Assembly (NCBI GenBank): GCA_030765065.1
Contig: CM060990.1
Span: 461,054,321 to 461,118,320, forward strand
Direction: 5' to 3'
DNA: 64,000 bases
Origin: Deroplatys truncata
Lineage: Eukaryota > Arthropoda > Insecta > Mantodea > Mantidae
Below the pieces are notes generated by a model that searched no databases, was not told the origin of the DNA, and saw only the letters and a program-made list of their open reading frames with translations. Numbering within the stretch: position 1 is the stretch's first letter; each line of letters starts with the position of its first letter. Below, piece after piece: positions 60,701 through 64,000 of this stretch. Both the position numbers and the translations under genes were made by a program.

Positions 60701-60978
60701 TACTACATCGTCTTTCCAGCTGCTCCATGGCATCTGGTATATATAACCTTGCTGTGGCCTTCTTACGCAACTTGGATTTCCACAGTTGCACTCCGGAAGG
60801 CTTTCTTCGTCCAGACTACCGGTTTCCACGTATGCAGCACAATAGCCTCATTTGGATAATTGGGCACAGTGTCTACTATCTACTTTGGAATTTCCCTGAA
60901 GCTACTGATGCCAAGCAGTATTTAGATTTCTTGCGCAGAGCAAGATGGAAGATTTGCTCTGGTCGTACCTTTCAATGA
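57767..60978 (+). pseudogene. Tx1/L1-like ORF2 (endonuclease and reverse transcriptase)
   Basis: Starts MNRNFHVATANYNG and reaches LFLQEV, the endonuclease Glu. After a frameshift near 57885 it shows GGDFNCVLRPDDCAG (58158 on), SRLDRFYLP and, after another shift, FFSDHLAVL, which together give the endonuclease Asp and His residues. Near 59060-59080 and 59260 further shifts lie in the SDGLPMVFYRCFW and FRPITLLN blocks. The reverse transcriptase continues with ALISLDFRRAFDSIRHDYLF, SVRQGCPAPMSLFILALNPL and the catalytic YADD at 59731-59742. In-frame stops occur at 60157, 60481 and 60601. The C-terminus has VIPTRQRLASIHLC and CLRCQQLDTLLHRLSSC, a CCHC-like motif. The reverse transcriptase itself is intact from about 59270 to 60156. 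Confidence 0.85.
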
Positions 60979-61134
60979 ACCTTTGGTGACTAAAAGATCT
61001 CGATTCTTATTCTGGCCGAGAATTACCATCTGAGATTACCCCTTTCCATGGGGAATAAATGCAATAAAATACTGTATCACCCTGCCCCACCCAAATAATA
61101 ATAATAAGAAGAAGAAGAAGAAGAATTACAATAA

Positions 61135-62029
61135 TAATAAAAATTATAATAAATAAAAAATAAAAAGTATATAATTTAAGCATTTTATAAATTAGTTACT
61201 CTACAAATTTAGATAACTAAAAAAATAAAATAAAAACAAGTTATAAGCAATAAAATTCCCCCTAACATTAGATCTTCAAATATGCTTTCACTTCCACCAG
61301 GAGCATTTAAGTTACTTAATGGTTCATGTTCCCAGTTAAAAAAAGGCGAAACTGGTGGTGATAAATGACAATGATGTTAACTATGGCATCTTGAAAAGTG
61401 TTAACCGCCACACTGATATCACTGATGAGATGGAAATTAACACTGTTAATGTTGGCGGTTCTGATTTCAACATGTTTCAAGGTTTATTAGGCCAAATTAT
61501 ATAAATTGATAAAGGCACTTTAGTTATATTGTTATTTTTTTGTATGTCAGTGACCAACCTTTAAAAGTGCTTTGAGTGTGGCTAGAGATCGCGAAGCAAG
61601 ACAACACCGCGGGAATCGTATTTGTTACACTCAAATTACAAACATAAACAAATCTTTTCTAAGGGTGTCTGAGTTTTAGTAATTATTCCAAATGTCGAGT
61701 ACAACTTTTTGTTTTGTTTTTAGCTGTTTAAACAATTCCATAGACGCATATTTCAGGTATACATGGAAATATTATTCTGGGTGCGGAAAAACAATGTGGA
61801 GAAAATTGTTGAGGAAAGGCGTCCGTACCAAAATTAGTATTTTTAAGATAGGAACAAGCGTTCGCAGAAACTTTCTTACTGCGTCACATACGGTAATGCC
61901 GTTTTGCGTCCTCCTGCGGTTGAAGACTAAAAGAGTTCATTCCCGCTTTTTATAAGCACTAAGCTATAACATCCGTGTTTATTGCCGTTTTCTATAGGTA
62001 GGTACTGAGGTTTAATAATAACGCACGTA
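61135..62029. other. No recognised gene
   Basis: A- and T-rich DNA between the LINE tail and the 65-bp array. A frame at 61692-61955 (CFVFSCLNNSIDAYF) shows no motif. Confidence 0.4.
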
Positions 62030-63645
62030 ATGATTCCGCTAGTGGCACTCCGCTCGTCAGGTCAGATTGCATCAGTGCACTGTGTATCGACTGGAGTTCC
62101 GCTAGTGGCGCTTTCCTCGTCAGGTCAGATTGCATCAGTGTACTGTGTGTCGGCAATGGAGTTCTGCTAGTGGCGGTTCGCTCGTCAGGTCAGGCTGCAT
62201 CAGTGCACTGTGTGTCGGCAATGGAGTTCTGCTAGTAGCGCTTCGCTCGTCAGGTCAGGCTGCATCAGTGCACTAAGTGTCGGCAATGGAGTTCTGCTAG
62301 TAGCGCTTCGCTTGTCAGGTCTGGTTGCATCAGTGCACTATGTGCCGGCAATGGAGTTCTGCTAGTGGTGCTCTGCTTGTCAGGTCAGGCTGCATCAGTG
62401 CACTGTGTCGGCAATGGAGTTCTGTTAGTGGTGCTTCGCTCGTCAGGTTGCATCAGTGCACTATGTGTCGGCAGTGGAGTTCTGCTAGTGGTGCTTTGCT
62501 TGTCAGGTCAGGCTGCATCAGTGCACTGTGTGTCGGCAATGGAGTTCTATTAGTGGTGCTTCGCTCGTCAGGTTGCATCAGTGCACTATGTGTCGGCAGT
62601 GGAGTTCTGCTAGTGGTGCTTCGCTCGTCAGGTCAGGCTGCATCAGTGCACTGTGTGTCGGCAATGGAGTTCTGCTAGTAGCGATTCGCTCTCAGGTCAG
62701 GCTGCATCAATGCAGTGTGTATCGGCAATGGAGTTCTGCTAGTAGCGCTACGCTCTCAGGTCAGGCTGCATCAGTGCACTGTGTGTCGGCAATGGAGTTC
62801 TGCTAGTAGCGATTCGCTCTCAGGCCAGGCTGCATCAATGCAGTGTGTATCGGCAATGGAGTTCTGCTAGTAGCGCTACGCTCTCAGGTCAGGCTGCATC
62901 AGTGCACTGTGTGTCGGCAATGGAGTTCTGCTAGTAGCGCTTCGCTCGTCAGGTCAGGCTGCATCAGTGCACTATGTGTCGGCAATGGAGTTCTGCTAGT
63001 AGCGCTTCGTTCGTCAGGTCAGGCTGTATCAGTGCACTATGTGTCGGCAATAGAGTTCTGCTAGTAGCGCTTCGTTCGTCAGGTCAGACTGCATCAGTGC
63101 ACTATGTGTCGGCAATGGAGTTCTGCTAGTAGCGCTTCGCTCGTCAGGTCAGGCTGCATCAGTGCACTATGTGTTGGCAATGGAGTTCTGCTAGTAGCGC
63201 TTCGTTCGTCAGGTCAGGCTGCATCAGTGCACTATGTGTCGGCAATAGAGTTCTGCTAGTAGCGCTTCTCTTGTCAGGTCTGTTTGGATCAGTGCACTAG
63301 TTCTGCTAGTGGCGCTTCGTTCATCAGGTCTGGTTGCAGCAGTTCACTATGTGTCGGCAATGGAGTTCTGCTAATGGTGCTTCGCTCGTCAGTCATGTTG
63401 GAACAGTGCACTGTGTGTCGGCAATGCAATTCCGCTAGTGGTGCTTCCATCTATAGTTCAATTTTGAAAGGAGTCAGTGCACTGCATGTCGGCAATGGAG
63501 TTCCGCTGGTGGCGTTTGGACGGACATTTCAAGTTTGAAAGGAGTCATTGCACTGTGTGTCGGCAATGGAGTTCCGCTAATGACACTTCGCTCGTCTGTT
63601 CAAGGTTGAAAGGAGTCAGTGCAATGTGTATCAGGAATGGAGTTT
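62030..63645 (+). repeat. 65-bp tandem repeat array, about 25 units
   Basis: The unit reads approximately GTCGGCAATGGAGTTCTGCT, AGTAGCGCTTCGCTCGTCAG, GTCAGGCTGCATCAGTGCAC, TATGT. Consecutive units start at 62149, 62214 and 62279, giving 65 bp, with variants of 60-64 bp that lack GTCAG or single bases. Central units are nearly identical. Units after about 63290 become irregular and exchange the GGCTGCATCAG part for GTTTGAAAGGAGTCAG. Because 65 is not a multiple of three, any open frame passes through all three phases, so the 60- to 117-codon frames here are not proteins. The last unit overlaps the start of the FLYWCH-like frame. Confidence 0.92.
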
Positions 63646-63909
63646 GATATAATGACAAGTGAAAAGGGCAAGAAGCTGTTGGTGATAGACGGATCTAAAT
63701 TCCGTTTCCATAAGTGTCACGTAGATAACGCTGGTATACATAAGTGTACTACCAGAGCATGTAAGTGTCTTGTAAAATTGAATTGCGTAAATTGTATTGT
63801 TGATTCACAAAAAATACTTCATAACCATGAGAAGGTTGATTCTGGTGCATTAAACCGGCAAAGAGTCGGCATTATTGTAAGGAGAAAGCCTGAAGAAAAT
63901 TTCTGTTAA
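63637..63909 (+). CDS. FLYWCH-like zinc-finger frame (90 codons), possible exon
   Basis: ATG at 63637 opens 90 codons to TAA at 63907. The peptide runs MEFDIMTSEKGKKLLVIDG, then SKFRFHK, a CTTRACKC cysteine pair and HNHEK. The spacing fits a FLYWCH finger (F...L..G..F...W.C....C...H.H), which binds DNA or protein in chromatin regulators such as the mod(mdg4) isoforms and also occurs in Mutator-like transposases. The expected Trp before the first Cys is missing, apparently with a neighbouring residue, so this copy may be damaged. A TATCAG lies two bases before the ATG and could be a splice acceptor. The ATGGAG start is the same ATGGAG found in every upstream 65-bp unit. It may be an alternative exon, a small retained domain or a transposon remnant. 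Confidence 0.5.
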   Translation: MEFDIMTSEKGKKLLVIDGSKFRFHKCHVDNAGIHKCTTRACKCLVKLNCVNCIVDSQKILHNHEKVDSGALNRQRVGIIVRRKPEENFC

Positions 63910-64000
63910 TGTCCCTCTAAACTTATACGCCCCTATTTGGCTATTGGTGACGTTGGCACACACGATATGTTCCGAATAAGGAAAATTAGTAATGCCACTC

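Larger units (their letters stand above)
56310..61134 (+). mobile_element. Tx1/L1-like LINE, nearly complete, recently inactive
   Basis: The element has ORF1 with a zinc knuckle, ORF2 with APE endonuclease, reverse transcriptase and a C-terminal Cys/His motif, a short 3' UTR and an AAT/AAG-repeat tail (61094-61134). The two ORFs are separated by about 70 bp. Its base composition is clearly more GC-rich than its surroundings. ORF1 has only two in-frame stops and ORF2 about four frameshifts and three stops, so it is the youngest large element here. Clade assignment (Tx1/L1 rather than R1 or I) rests on the ORF1 type and the reverse-transcriptase block spellings. No target duplication was found. 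Confidence 0.8.

Noticed and set aside
62325-63538. Long open frames with a repeated peptide (ISALCVGNGV / HQCTMCRQWSS) that could look like a secreted or zinc-binding repeat protein
   Set aside because: The unit is 65 bp, so successive units are read in different phases; the open frames follow from stop-poor sequence in all three phases and show no sign of coding constraint.
62030-63645. CRISPR-like array
   Set aside because: Whole units repeat without unique spacers, and the setting is eukaryotic; this is a minisatellite.

Overview
The window looks like nuclear DNA of an arthropod, most likely an insect with a large, repeat-rich genome. It is AT-rich, has no operons or bacterial signals, and is packed with decayed eukaryotic transposons: jockey-like, Tx1/L1-like and CR1-like LINEs, mariner, Tc1, piggyBac and hAT elements, a gypsy-like LTR element and tRNA-derived SINEs. 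It also carries many microsatellites and a nuclear copy of mitochondrial DNA that uses TGA as Trp. The order of insect is not established; nothing here is decisive.

Layout. 0-10 kb: three copies of one dispersed repeat (1-229, about 4920-5433, 9589-10075), a mariner relic on the minus strand (about 2700-3330), a possible short 5' coding exon (4042-4168) and a nearly full-length but broken jockey-like LINE (5434-9222). 10-18 kb: SINE family A copies (10129-10403, 11766-11945), a SINE family B copy split by a 598-bp hAT element with an exact 8-bp target duplication (13573-14452), an 820-bp mariner deletion derivative with long inverted repeats (14812-15631), and two degenerate repeat blocks (15770-16545, 17630-18215). 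18-30 kb: mostly featureless, with a LINE fragment joined to a Tc1 relic by an ATCC-type microsatellite (21192-23492), a second SINE B copy and a mitochondrial insertion (29881-30060). 30-45 kb: a gypsy-like LTR element on the minus strand with two LTRs, a recognisable primer site and a gag relic but no pol (31878-36006), a tRNA-like head, SINE A copies, a piggyBac relic and a third mariner relic. 45-56 kb: old LINE fragments on both strands (47455-47850, 50260-51260), a second copy of the 17.6-kb repeat, a third type of SINE head and one unexplained open frame. 56-61 kb: the youngest large element, a Tx1/L1-like LINE with both ORFs present but interrupted. 62-64 kb: about 25 tandem copies of a 65-bp unit running directly into a short frame with a FLYWCH-like zinc-finger pattern.

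No confident host gene is visible. The best candidates are the FLYWCH-like frame at 63637-63909 and the 31-codon exon candidate at 4076-4168. The rest reads as an intergenic or long intronic region built by successive transposon insertions. All family calls come from motifs read by eye, without database searches; boundaries given as 'about' are approximate.
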